64,000 nucleotides of DNA from NCBI GenBank assembly GCA_965221505.1, contig CBDCSI010000001.1, positions 1 to 64,000 of the forward strand, read 5' to 3'. Positions 45,470 to 54,123 of this stretch are shown here, one piece after another (the stretch's first letter is position 1; each line of letters starts with the position of its first letter). This DNA is from CAZPXZ01 sp965221505 (lineage in GTDB: Bacteria > Pseudomonadota > Alphaproteobacteria > Rhodobacterales > CAZPXZ01). Both the position numbers and the translations under genes were made by a program. The notes under the pieces are model-generated. The model was not told the origin of the DNA and ran no database searches. It saw only the letters and a list, made by a program, of their open reading frames with translations.

Positions 45470-46131
45470 CCGGTTTAGGAATTGCGCCGGCACGGCTTCG
45501 GGGACTTCGTTCGGCCGTCGGCTTCCGATCCGGTTGCCCGGTCTCGACCCGGCGTCGGACGGTCGCGCGGTTTGTCCCGAACCGACCCCGGGCTCCTGCG
45601 ACGCGCAGGGGACACGCTCTCGCCCGAAGCCTGTCAACCGGATTGCGACGGCCTGACGCGCCGTCGTGGTCATCCGGGCCGCGCGTCGTAGCGGGGCGTA
45701 CTCCCGTTTGTCCCGTTTCGGACGGTTCCGGCCGTAGCGCGACCTCAGACGTACGATGCGCGTTCTCGCCTTTCGGACCGATAGAGTGCAATTCTGTCGC
45801 TACTCGGTAGAGATTCGGCGTCCGAGGGGTGCCGAGAAACAGGCCCGAGCGGAGCGGTCCAGTCGTATTTCGGGGATTTCGTCCGCAGATTCGTCGGAAA
45901 GATCCGCCGGGTCGGCGAGGCGAAGCCAGTATTCGTGTCGGTGCGTCGCTTGTCAGAAGGAGCTGCACGACCGCCGCTTCGCCGAGGTCCGCCGGTATCC
46001 GCAAGGCAGGCAGCGCGCGCAAGCGGTCAACCGAAGCCGTCGCCGTTTCTCCAGCAAGTCACGCGGCAACGCCCCTCTCGACGGATGCGGACACGAGACC
46101 GACAGCCTCCCGAGATCGCCGTGAGGACATC
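45470..46131. other. Leader region of the basic protein / SLOG / TIR operon
   Basis: About 0.66 kb with no convincing gene. From about 45845 it is similar to the decayed sequence at 25060-25345, so it is part of the duplicated unit and probably contains its promoter. No clear -35/-10 pair can be chosen. A 140-codon frame across it is Arg/Ser-rich and merges with the following gene; I do not accept it as coding. Confidence 0.45.
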
Positions 46132-46470
46132 ATGGCCAAGCCTTCGCGACTTCGCAAGCGAAGGGAGGCGCTGCACCGTATCCGACGCTCCACGAAGTTA
46201 CCCGAAGCCCTGAGAGCCGAGCGGTTCGGTCGGGTCCGGAAAGACGACGAGGGACAGACGTCGCTTGACGGAGTCGTTCGGGGTAGTGTTCCGGGCGCAC
46301 CCTTCCGAGCTAGTCTCGTTGTCCGCGTTGACCTCGGGAGAAGGACGATCGGCCTCGAAGAGCGTTGTCCCGAGACGCTGACGCGGATCGACGGCGAACG
46401 GTCGTTCGAGGAGGCGACACCCGGCGTGCAGTTGATGACGCTGCGCGAACGGCTGGAGAAACGCGAATGA
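46132..46470 (+). CDS. 112-aa basic protein, first gene of the SLOG/TIR operon
   Basis: Not recognised as a known family. The N-terminal third is strongly basic (MAKPSRLRKRREALHRIRRS), followed by a probable small beta domain (GVVRGSVPGAPFRASLVVRVDLG, RRTIGLEERC) and a charged C-terminal helix (GVQLMTLRERLEKRE). The start follows GTGAGGAC at a good spacing, and the stop overlaps the SLOG start as ATGA, so the two are cotranslated. Decayed copies of the same gene precede the SLOG remnant at 23.8 kb and occur alone at 25.35 kb, so it is a genuine member of the unit. The basic N-terminus could bind nucleic acid or membrane; that is speculation. Confidence 0.65.
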   Translation: MAKPSRLRKRREALHRIRRSTKLPEALRAERFGRVRKDDEGQTSLDGVVRGSVPGAPFRASLVVRVDLGRRTIGLEERCPETLTRIDGERSFEEATPGVQLMTLRERLEKRE

Positions 46471-47318
46471 GCGCATCCGAATTCGCTGCGGTAACCGCAG
46501 TTGGAGTGTCCGTTTCCGATAGCCCGGACTTGTCGAGGCTGGGATTGAGTTCAGGTCATCTTCACGACGCGACGGCGCGTATTGCCTGGCAACTGCTCGC
46601 GTCCGGAAGGAGTCTGGCATTTGGGGGAGACCTGCGTAAGCACGGTTTCGCGGAGCTGTTGGCCGAACTGGTACCGCGATACCGAAATCACCCCCGGCAC
46701 AGCGAAACGATCGTCGTGACCGACTATCTGGCTTGGCCGGTGCATATCCGAATGACCCCGAACGAGATCGCTGCATTCTCTGCCGAGCACGAGTCATGCG
46801 CGCGAGTCCTCTTCCTGGCTCTGGACGGCACCCGGATTGCGCCCGGGGAGCGACTGAAGTTGCGCACCCGCGAGCCGAACGACGAGGAATGGACGGAAGG
46901 CTTGACCGCGATGCGTACCGTCATGCGGCGCGAAACCCGAGCGCGGATCGTTCTCGGCGGCCGGGTCGAGGGCTATCGGGGAGCGATGCCCGGTATCGCC
47001 GAAGAGGTTTGCCTCTCGCTGGCCATCGGTCAGCCCGTGTTCCTCATTGGCGGGTTCGGCGGGTGCGCGCGCGACATTGCCGAGACCGTCGGACTGGCCA
47101 GACGTTACGCCGGTTCTCGCGATGAGTGGGCCGGTCGGGAGCGCTTCCGCGATACCGCGCCGGGCGACCTGCGGAACGGCCTGACTTCCGGCGAGAACGC
47201 TATCCTGGCCGAGACTCCGCACATCGAAACGGCGACCGCACTCGTGTTGCGGGGCCTGGGTCGAGTCCTGGGCGACTGCGACCGCCAGCGAGATCGTCAT
47301 GCAAAGGGCAGTCGTTAG
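46467..47318 (+). CDS. SLOG-domain (nucleotide-ligand sensing) protein
   Basis: 283 residues. The pattern is that of the SLOG superfamily (Rossmann-like, related to DprA, TRPM and YpsA sensors). It has an opening strand VGVSVSD (12-18), SSGHLHDATARIAWQLLASG, then AFGGD (51-55) after the second strand, a middle strand CARVLFLALDG, the ligand loop IVLGGRVEGYRGAMPGIAEE (161-180) and the glycine turn VFLIGGFGG (191-199). The GGR-GY-G-MPGI-EE loop is where such domains hold nucleotides or NAD-derived ligands. Which SLOG cluster it belongs to needs an HMM search. It overlaps the 112-aa gene by 4 bases and the TIR gene by 20. No SIR2 or transmembrane effector is fused, unlike Thoeris ThsA. A predicted sensor in a conflict system. 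Confidence 0.75.
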   Translation: MSASEFAAVTAVGVSVSDSPDLSRLGLSSGHLHDATARIAWQLLASGRSLAFGGDLRKHGFAELLAELVPRYRNHPRHSETIVVTDYLAWPVHIRMTPNEIAAFSAEHESCARVLFLALDGTRIAPGERLKLRTREPNDEEWTEGLTAMRTVMRRETRARIVLGGRVEGYRGAMPGIAEEVCLSLAIGQPVFLIGGFGGCARDIAETVGLARRYAGSRDEWAGRERFRDTAPGDLRNGLTSGENAILAETPHIETATALVLRGLGRVLGDCDRQRDRHAKGSR

Positions 47319-47556
47319 CTGCCGTCGCGCGTGCGACCGGTACTACAGGGAGATCTCGGTCGAGCTCGGCGCGACTCACAGGGCGTTCGACGATCCGTCT
47401 GTCGACGCCGGCGACATCCCCGACGGCTGGATCGACGAGCGGATCCGTCAGGAAGTCAGGGATCGGTATCTCGGGGACTCGACGGTGACCGTCGTCCCGG
47501 TCGGAAGGGAGACCCGGCGTCGACGGCTTGTGGACCGGGAGTGTTGCCGGTTGTGA
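47299..47556 (+). pseudogene. Truncated TIR-like (DUF1863/MTH538-type) protein
   Basis: 85 residues: VVSCRRACDRYYREISVELG, then FDDPSVDAGDIPDGWIDERIRQEVRD and YLGDSTVTVVPVGRETRRRRLVDRE. This is the first half of a DUF1863-type TIR domain, whose relatives read F-DRSV--GDI-D---DE-IR-KIRD-YLRDSTVTIVLVG-T--R--VDWE. The class includes Thoeris ThsB, which makes the NAD-derived signal. The usual WEI is RECC here and a stop follows two codons later, so the C-terminal strands and helices are missing. I find no continuation in the other frames before 47700. The ATG overlaps the end of the SLOG gene. Most likely a broken gene rather than a mini-TIR. Confidence 0.7.
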
Positions 47557-47704
47557 GAAAGCGCGGGACATTGGCGACAGGGCGCGGTTTGTCGCGACCG
47601 TGCGTGTCGGTTCCCGTTGGGCGGCAGCGGGCGGCTGTGCGGATTTCTTCCTCATCGCCTCCGGTCGCGTACCGATCGATGCGCGAAGCTCGCCGGGCTC
47701 CCGC

Positions 47705-48586
47705 CTACGGGGACACCCAGCGAACGGTTCCGGCTTCGTCGAGGTCGTAGCCGCCCATGGATCGTGCCTTCTCCCCGAACTTCGCCGAGCGGGCGAACGC
47801 CAGCAGCCGCTGCACCGGCTCCCCAAAATACGCCCGCCGGTCGATCAGGAGGTCGAACCGTTCCTCCACCAGCGGCAGGAACCCGACGCCGAACCGGTGC
47901 GCCATGGCCTCGATCGCCATCGCCGCGTCCGCTTCGCCGGTCGCGACCGCGGCGGCGGCGTCCGCCTCGGTTCGCGCGACTTCGGCGGGGGTCGTAAGCT
48001 CCTCCAGCGCGATCCCCTCTCTCTCCAGCAGCGCCTCCAGGAGCGCCGTCGCGCCGGCCCCGGGTTGCCGGAGCGCCACGCGCTTGCCGCGCAGGTCCGA
48101 AACCCGCTGCACGCTATCCCGGACGCCGTCGGCGAGGACCAGGCCCCGGGAGCGTACGGCCCAGGTGAGGAGTACGCAATTCCGGAGACCTGCGCGGGCG
48201 ACGGCGTCGACGTTCCAGCCGTCGGCTTCCGGAATGTGCATGCCGGCCAGCATCGCCCGGCCGTCGGCGAAGCTGCGCAGTCCCTCCGCGCTTCCGTTAA
48301 GGAGGATCGCCAGGCCGGAGTCCGATTGCCGCGCCGCCCAGTCGAGGAGAGGATCATGGGAACCGGTCAGTACCGCGGGACGGTCCGGGCCGGCCTCCGC
48401 GGCGGATCCGTCGATCCAGGCCCGAATCTCGTCTCGCGGAAACAGGAGCTTGCCGGTCAGCCGGCGGCACGGAATCTGCCCGGCGGCGGCAAGGTCGTAC
48501 ACCTTTCGCTCCTTGACCCGCAGGAGCGCGGCGACCTCGCGTGTGGTGAGGAAGGCCGGCAGGTTCTCCGCTGGGTCATGGAGCAT
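47705..48586 (-). CDS. Helix-turn-helix regulator with C-terminal periplasmic-binding-protein-like sensor
   Basis: 293 residues. Residues 12-60 form an excisionase/MerR-type DNA-binding domain (LTTREVAALLRVKERKVYDL, then KLLFPRDEIRAWI). From about 75 to the end lies a PBP-like domain (type of Pfam PBP_like): RPAVLTGSHDPLLDWAARQ, GLAILLNGSAEGLRSFADG and GKRVALRQPGAGATALLEALL, then EADAAMAIEAMAHRFGVGFL. Such one-component regulators sense oxyanions or cofactors and are often encoded beside molybdate or tungstate importers. Here tupBCA is 26 kb away, so a link is only a hypothesis. No signal peptide: the sensor acts in the cytoplasm. Confidence 0.82.
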   Translation of the reverse strand: MLHDPAENLPAFLTTREVAALLRVKERKVYDLAAAGQIPCRRLTGKLLFPRDEIRAWIDGSAAEAGPDRPAVLTGSHDPLLDWAARQSDSGLAILLNGSAEGLRSFADGRAMLAGMHIPEADGWNVDAVARAGLRNCVLLTWAVRSRGLVLADGVRDSVQRVSDLRGKRVALRQPGAGATALLEALLEREGIALEELTTPAEVARTEADAAAAVATGEADAAMAIEAMAHRFGVGFLPLVEERFDLLIDRRAYFGEPVQRLLAFARSAKFGEKARSMGGYDLDEAGTVRWVSP

Positions 48587-48847
48587 GGTCGCGCTCGTCC
48601 CTACCGGAATTCGTGGGGAATATCCTCTGTCATTCTACTGCCGCGCCGTTCGGCCCTCAAAACGGCACCCGAGCGAGACGAGCTGCGAGACGACGCCCAA
48701 ATTCATGGGATACGGGCCGACGGCGAACCGATCCGCCGGACGGTCAGGGCGCGGCGATGCCGATGCGGATCAAGCGGGCTGGGGCGGAGCGCAGAATGTC
48801 CGCGCAGCCCAGGGCGGGTACCCCGTAGCGCGATCGAAGCTGCGGCT

Positions 48848-50740
48848 TCAGCCCGGCGACGCGGGCAGGGAATCGCCCCGGATCCGGCGGCTCTCCGCCG
48901 CGAGCCGAATTAGCGCTGCCGGCGTCACCCCGTCGATGCGACCCGCCTCGCCCAGGGTCGCCGGCCGGATCGCTTCCAGTTTCTCCCGGATCTCGTTCGA
49001 GAGGCCGGCGATTTCGGCGTATCGGACGGATACCGGGATCGGCTCCCGTTCCTGCCGCCGAACGTCCGCGATCTCCCGCTCCTGCCGATCCAGGTAATGG
49101 GAATAGAGCGAGTCGTTGACCAGGGCTTGCCAGGTCTCGACGGAGATGTCCGCAAGCTCCGGCCAGATCGCCTCCAGGCGGCTCCGCGTCGCTTCCCGCA
49201 TGGAGACCAATTCCGCAGCCGCGCGCGGCCGCCCGTCGGCGGAAACCGGGATGCCCTCCCGAACGACGACGGCGCAGGGTGCGCTGAGATGCGCGACCCG
49301 TTCTTCCGCCCGGGCCAGCGCCTCGCTGCTCGCGCGATACGCCGCCTGCCGGCGGGGGCCGACTAGGCCGGCCTCGATCCCGGAAGGCGTCAGCCGCCGG
49401 TCCGCGTTGTCCGCGCGCAGGCGAAGCCGGTACTCCGCGCGCGAGGTGAAGATCCGGTACGGCTCGGTCACGCCCCGGGTAATCAGGTCGTCGATCATGA
49501 CGCCGATATACGCGTCCGTCCGCGAGACGGTGAACCTCTCGCCGCCGAGCGATCTCTTCGCAGCGTTCGCGCCCGCGACCAGGCCTTGCGCGGCGGCTTC
49601 CTCGTATCCCGTCGTGCCGTTGATCTGGCCGGCGAGAAACAGCCCCGGCAGGGCGTGCGACTCGAGGGTCGCGTCCAGCCTTCTCGGGTCCGCGAAGTCG
49701 TACTCCACCGCGTAGCCGGGCCGGAGAATCCGGACGCGTTCGAGACCGGGGATCGTCCGCACGAAGGTTTCCTGCGCCGCGGCCCCGAGGGACGTCGAGA
49801 TCCCGTTCGGATACACGGTGTCGTCGTCCAGCCCCTCCGGCTCCAGGAAGATCTGATGCGAGGCGCGGTCGGCGAACCGTACCACCTTGTCCTCGATCGA
49901 CGGGCAGTATCGCGGACCGACGCCGGAGATCATCCCGCCATAGAGCGCCGAGTCCGAGAGATTGTTCCGGATGACGTCGTGGGTGGCCTCGTTCGTGGCG
50001 GTGATGTGGCAGCTGATCTGCCGCGCTTCCGGGGCGTCGGTGAGGAAGGAGAACGTCTCCGGGTCGGCGTCGCCGGGTTGTTCCCGCAGGACCGACCAGT
50101 CGATCGTGCGACCGTCGAGCCGCGGCGGCGTTCCGGTCTTCAGCCGTCCCTGCACGAGGCCCAGGCCCTCGATCCGTTCGGCGAGCCGATTAGCGGCGCC
50201 GTCGCCGGCGCGACCGCCTTCGCGAACCTCGCTGCCGACGAAAAGCCGGCCCCGCAGGAAAGTCCCGGTGGTCAGCACCACCGACGGCGCGAATACGGTA
50301 TTGCCGTCGGCGAGCGATACCCCGCTGACGACGCCGCCCCGCACCGCGAGATCGACGACCTCCCCTTCGATCGCGTCGATATTGTCGGCGGCGGCGATCT
50401 CCTCCTGCATGCGCAGGCGATAGAGCGAGCGGTCGCACTGGCAGCGCGGCCCGCGCACGGCCGGCCCGCGGGAGCGGTTGAGGAGCCGGAACTGGATGCC
50501 CGCACGGTCGGCGACCCGGCCCATCACGCCGTCGAGCGCGTCGATTTCGCGGACCAGGTGACCCTTGCCGATGCCGCCGATCGCCGGGTTGCAGGACATT
50601 TCGCCGATCCGGTCCAGCCGGTGGGTCAGGAGCGCGGTTCGCGCGCCCAGCCGATGCGCCGCGTGCGCGGCCTCGGCGCCGGCGTGGCCGCCGCCGATGA
50701 CGATCACGTCGTAGCGATGTCCGTGGGCGCGGTGCGGCAT
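48848..50740 (-). CDS. mnmG: tRNA uridine-5-carboxymethylaminomethyl modification enzyme MnmG (GidA)
   Basis: 630 residues, normal for the family. N-terminal FAD-binding motif VIVIGGGHAGAEAAHAAHRLG, then EMSCNPAIGGIGKGHLVREID and RGPAVRGPRCQCDR, all MnmG signatures; the C-terminal helical domain that contacts tRNA and MnmE is present (RIDGVTPAALIRLA). With MnmE it builds cmnm5U at wobble position 34 of tRNAs reading split codon boxes, using FAD, methylene-tetrahydrofolate and glycine or ammonium. mnmE lies 1.5 kb upstream on the same strand with a methyltransferase gene between. In many proteobacteria rsmG follows mnmG; it does not follow here. Confidence 0.95.
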   Translation of the reverse strand: MPHRAHGHRYDVIVIGGGHAGAEAAHAAHRLGARTALLTHRLDRIGEMSCNPAIGGIGKGHLVREIDALDGVMGRVADRAGIQFRLLNRSRGPAVRGPRCQCDRSLYRLRMQEEIAAADNIDAIEGEVVDLAVRGGVVSGVSLADGNTVFAPSVVLTTGTFLRGRLFVGSEVREGGRAGDGAANRLAERIEGLGLVQGRLKTGTPPRLDGRTIDWSVLREQPGDADPETFSFLTDAPEARQISCHITATNEATHDVIRNNLSDSALYGGMISGVGPRYCPSIEDKVVRFADRASHQIFLEPEGLDDDTVYPNGISTSLGAAAQETFVRTIPGLERVRILRPGYAVEYDFADPRRLDATLESHALPGLFLAGQINGTTGYEEAAAQGLVAGANAAKRSLGGERFTVSRTDAYIGVMIDDLITRGVTEPYRIFTSRAEYRLRLRADNADRRLTPSGIEAGLVGPRRQAAYRASSEALARAEERVAHLSAPCAVVVREGIPVSADGRPRAAAELVSMREATRSRLEAIWPELADISVETWQALVNDSLYSHYLDRQEREIADVRRQEREPIPVSVRYAEIAGLSNEIREKLEAIRPATLGEAGRIDGVTPAALIRLAAESRRIRGDSLPASPG

Positions 50741-50978
50741 GGGATACGGCTTCGGGCTTGCCTGGAGCGGGCCCGGATTCTAGCCCGCCCGGACGGCGTC
50801 AGCCAATCGGGCCGCGAACCGTGAACGATATCTTCTCCGCCCGCTGCAAGGCGCTCCGGTACGCTTCGCCTGCGGCGCGGGGTCGGTGGAGCGATCCCCG
50901 GTCCCGGAGCGCCGGTCTGGATCCGGAGTCGCCCCGGGACATCCGGTCGGGAAGCCTCGGACGGGACCGCCCCCGCCC

Positions 50979-52043
50979 TCAGCCGAGCCGGGCTTCCGCC
51001 AGCCGGGTACCCTCGATCCGGGAGCGGATCTTGGCGAAGGCGGTCTCGCGGGCCGTCGAGACGTCGTCGCCGAACGGCGAAAACCCGCAATCGTCCGTGG
51101 TGCCGATCCCCGTTCCCAGATGTTTGACGGCATTCAGGACGCGCTCGCAAACTTCCTCGGGCGTTTCGATACGCGGGTCGATCGGGTCGATGACGCCGAC
51201 ATAGACCGTCTGTCCGGGCCGTCGCTCGCGGGCGATGATGTCGAGCGCGCGCGACGGGTCGGCTTCGCTGGCCATCTGGACGAAGAACCGTCCGGCGTCG
51301 ATCGCGAAGAGGTCGGGCAGCAACTCGGCGTAGTCGACGTCGGCGGAATGGGTCGAGTCCTGGTCGCCGCCCGGGCAGGTATGCACGCCGATGCGTGCGC
51401 GCTCGGCGTCGGAGAATCGCTCCAGCACCCGGTTGTTGAGGGCCACGAAGTCCCGCAGCATTCCCCGGGACGGGTCCAGCTTGCAGCAGAGCCTCCCTTC
51501 CGTGAAGTCGATCTGCACGCTGTCGGCCCCCGCATCGAAGGCGGAGCGGACGTCTTTCTCGCATTCGTCCGCGAGGTCGGCGAGAAAGGCGTCGCGCGGA
51601 TAGCCGTCGATCCCGTCCGGGGGATAGATCAGCGCGATCGCGGAGGGCGCGATGACCGCCTGCTTGATGGGCAGGCTCGTGTGGGACTTCGCCGCGGCGA
51701 CGTAGGCGCCGGCATAGTTCGTGTAGCGGAACGGGCCGGCGGTGAGGACCGGCAGCTGCCGCGTGTGGCCGTCCTCGAAGGGAATGATCACGCCGTCCGG
51801 CGCCAGCGTGTCGAGGCCGGCGAGCGGATAGGTCGCGAAGCTCGGCTTCGACTGCTCTCCGTCGGTGACGATCGGAGAGCCCGTATCCTCCATGGCCTGG
51901 ACGGTCTCGGCGACGGCGCGGTCCATGGCGCGTGCGAGCGCCGCGTCGTCGAGCCGGCCGGCGCCGTGCTCGGCCATGGCTTCGAGCAGGTATGTGGGGC
52001 GCGGGACGCTGCCGATCGGTTCGGTGGGGATCGAGACGGGCAT
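50979..52043 (-). CDS. Short cobalamin-independent methionine-synthase-like protein (MetE C-terminal domain only)
   Basis: 354 residues corresponding to the catalytic barrel of MetE without the N-terminal half. It starts IPTEPIGSVPRPTYLLEAM and contains IVTDGEQSKPSF, DSVQIDFTEGRL, the zinc-binding His-X-Cys in GVHTCPGG and the late Cys in TTDDCGFSPFGDD. Zinc activates the thiol acceptor; the methyl donor is not evident. Full MetE is about 750 residues, so this is a core-MetE type protein of the kind proposed to use donors other than methyl-tetrahydropteroyl-triglutamate. No neighbouring methionine genes. It interrupts the usual mnmE-mnmG neighbourhood. Alternative role: a methyltransferase acting on another thiol. 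Confidence 0.82.
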   Translation of the reverse strand: MPVSIPTEPIGSVPRPTYLLEAMAEHGAGRLDDAALARAMDRAVAETVQAMEDTGSPIVTDGEQSKPSFATYPLAGLDTLAPDGVIIPFEDGHTRQLPVLTAGPFRYTNYAGAYVAAAKSHTSLPIKQAVIAPSAIALIYPPDGIDGYPRDAFLADLADECEKDVRSAFDAGADSVQIDFTEGRLCCKLDPSRGMLRDFVALNNRVLERFSDAERARIGVHTCPGGDQDSTHSADVDYAELLPDLFAIDAGRFFVQMASEADPSRALDIIARERRPGQTVYVGVIDPIDPRIETPEEVCERVLNAVKHLGTGIGTTDDCGFSPFGDDVSTARETAFAKIRSRIEGTRLAEARLG

Positions 52044-52244
52044 GGGTAGCCTCCATGAGAATGCCGGAGCGGGGTGCCGCCCGGAGTATAGGGTACCTGC
52101 CGCCGCTCGACGGAGTCGCTCCGACCCCGTGCGGCCGTCAGGCGACCAGACGACGCACGGAAGATCCGGCCGCCGGCCCTGTCGCTGGATACGGTCTGTC
52201 CGCGATCGGCCGGGCGCGGCCGTCGGACCCGGCGCCGGCCTGCG

Positions 52245-53603
52245 CTACTTGCCGAGACAGAACCGCGAGAAGACGAGGTCCAGCACTTCCTCCACGTCGA
52301 GGCGTCCGGCGAACCGCTCGAGCGCGCGCGCCGCCAGGCGAAGGTGCTCGGCCAGGAGTTCGGGCGCCTCCAGTTCCGCGACCTGCGCCTCCGCGTCTTC
52401 CAGCTCCCGCGCGCAGGCTTCGAGCAATCGGCGCTTTCGCTCGTTCGCGGCGGTCGGCGACGCGATTCCCTCGATCCAGGCCAGGCGTCCGGCGATTTCC
52501 TCGACCAGATCGCCGAGACCCTCGCCCGTCGCGGCCGAGACCCGGAGCCCGACCGGCGAAGTCCCGGGATCCCCCAGATCGATCTTGTTCAGGACCTCGA
52601 TATCGCCTTCCCGCCAGAGCGGATTGCGGCTGGCGCGGGGGGCCGGGACGTCCGGCGAGGAGACGTGCACCCGAAGGTCCGCCAGCTCCGCCCGCCGCTC
52701 CGCCCGCGCCACGCCGAGCGCTTCCACCGTACCCTCCGCTTCGCGCAGCCCGGCGGTATCGAGCACCGTCACCGGCAGCCCGGAGATTTCGAGATGGGCT
52801 TCGAGCACGTCGCGCGTGGTTCCCGGCTCCGGCGTCGACAGGGCGATCTCCCGCCCGACCAGCGCGTTCACGAGCCTCGACTTGCCGACGTTGGGCGGTC
52901 CGATCACGGCGATGTCGATGCCGCTTCGCAACCGCTCCGCCGCTCCGCTTCCGCGGAGCGCTTCCCCGATCTCGTCGCGGACGGCCGGCAACGCCTGTCC
53001 GATCTCTTTCTGCACGGAACGCGCGACGCCGCCGCCGTCCGGCGCGTCTTCCCCGATGTCCTCCGGAAAGTCGACCAGCGCTTCCGCCAGGGCGAGGCAC
53101 TCGACGATTCGCGTGCGCCAGGAGGCGATCCGTTCCGAGACCTCGCCCTGCATCGCCCGAAGCGCGAGCCGCCTCTGGGAGTCGGTCTCCGCGTCGATCA
53201 GGTCGGCGAGACCCTCGACCCGGGGCAGGTCCAGCTTGCCGTTGCGGAAGGCGCGGAGCGTGAACTCGCCGGGATCGGCCACGCGCAAGCCCTCTATCCC
53301 GCCGAGGACCGACTGGAGCCGGCGGAGCACCGCGGGGCTTCCGTGGGTCTGCAGCTCGGCGACGTCCTCGCCGGTGAAGCTCGCCGGCGCCGCGAACCGG
53401 AGTACCAGCGCGTCGTCGATCGCCTCGCCGCTCGCTGGGTCGCGGAGGCGCCGGAAAGCCGCGCTGCCCGGCTCCGGCAGGGGCGCGCCGGCGACGGCCC
53501 GAAGCGCGGCGCAGGCGTCCGGGCCGGAAATCCGGAACACCGCGACGCCGCATTTGCCGGGGCCGGAGGAGAGGGCGAAGATGGTCGGATTCAGACTCTG
53601 CAC
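52245..53603 (-). CDS. mnmE: tRNA modification GTPase MnmE (TrmE)
   Basis: 452 residues. N-terminal folate-binding domain (TIFALSSGPGKCGVAVFRISGP, then GEFTLRAFRNGKLDL), central helical domain, and inserted G domain with G1 GPPNVGKSRL, G2 TTRD, G3 DTAGLRE and G4 NKID. The C-terminus ends FCLGK, the invariant C-(I/L)-GK motif essential for modification. G1 reads GPPNVGKS where GxPNVGKS is usual, still functional. Partner of MnmG; dimerises on potassium and GTP. The start MQSLNPTIFALSS is the natural one. Confidence 0.95.
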   Translation of the reverse strand: MQSLNPTIFALSSGPGKCGVAVFRISGPDACAALRAVAGAPLPEPGSAAFRRLRDPASGEAIDDALVLRFAAPASFTGEDVAELQTHGSPAVLRRLQSVLGGIEGLRVADPGEFTLRAFRNGKLDLPRVEGLADLIDAETDSQRRLALRAMQGEVSERIASWRTRIVECLALAEALVDFPEDIGEDAPDGGGVARSVQKEIGQALPAVRDEIGEALRGSGAAERLRSGIDIAVIGPPNVGKSRLVNALVGREIALSTPEPGTTRDVLEAHLEISGLPVTVLDTAGLREAEGTVEALGVARAERRAELADLRVHVSSPDVPAPRASRNPLWREGDIEVLNKIDLGDPGTSPVGLRVSAATGEGLGDLVEEIAGRLAWIEGIASPTAANERKRRLLEACARELEDAEAQVAELEAPELLAEHLRLAARALERFAGRLDVEEVLDLVFSRFCLGK

Positions 53604-54123
53604 GCTCAGGGTTTCCTATCCGGGCTCCCGCGAATGGTAGCCGAATTGCGCGAAGTCGAGCTCCGTCCTGCCGCATGGGGTTGCCGCCGGGGCGGCTGCG
53701 TCGGGCAACCCGGCTGCGTCGCACGGAACTGACACGGTTGGCAGTTTTGCGATTCGGCGATTTCGTAACTCGTTGTCATATCTACACAAAGTTGGCGCCA
53801 GTTTCCCGCCTGGCACTACGCCAGCGCCGATTCTGTGAGAGTCGGCGCTGGCGGCATTCCAGCGGCCGGCCGGATTCGTCGGCGATTCGAGGCCGACTTC
53901 CCGCCCGGTTGCCGCGCGACGCCGGCTGATGCGGGGCCGGAGCGGACGTCTTCTCGGCAGTCGACCACTCCGGGCGGGCCGCGCCGTCGGCCGCTTGCCG
54001 TGCGGGACGGAAGGCATGACAATGCGGCGATACCGCATTCGCAGCCATGGAGCGGCGTCGCGCTCCGGTCGCGCCGGGCGCACGGCGCGGACGGAGGGGC
54101 AGGGAAGAAGGAGCCGCAGGATC
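53604..54123. other. Divergent intergenic region between mnmE and the quinone oxidoreductase
   Basis: About 0.5 kb with no supported gene; it carries a strong perfect hairpin (53819-53853) and presumably promoters for both directions. An upstream extension of the oxidoreductase frame through this region is Arg-rich and not accepted. Confidence 0.5.
53819..53853. repeat. Perfect 12-bp inverted repeat with an 11-base loop
   Basis: CGCCAGCGCCGA and its exact complement TCGGCGCTGGCG flank an 11-base loop. A related half (TTGGCGCCAG) occurs about 25 bases upstream. No T-tract follows either arm. It could be a transcription terminator, an operator for a dimeric regulator or a small mobile repeat. 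Confidence 0.7.
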
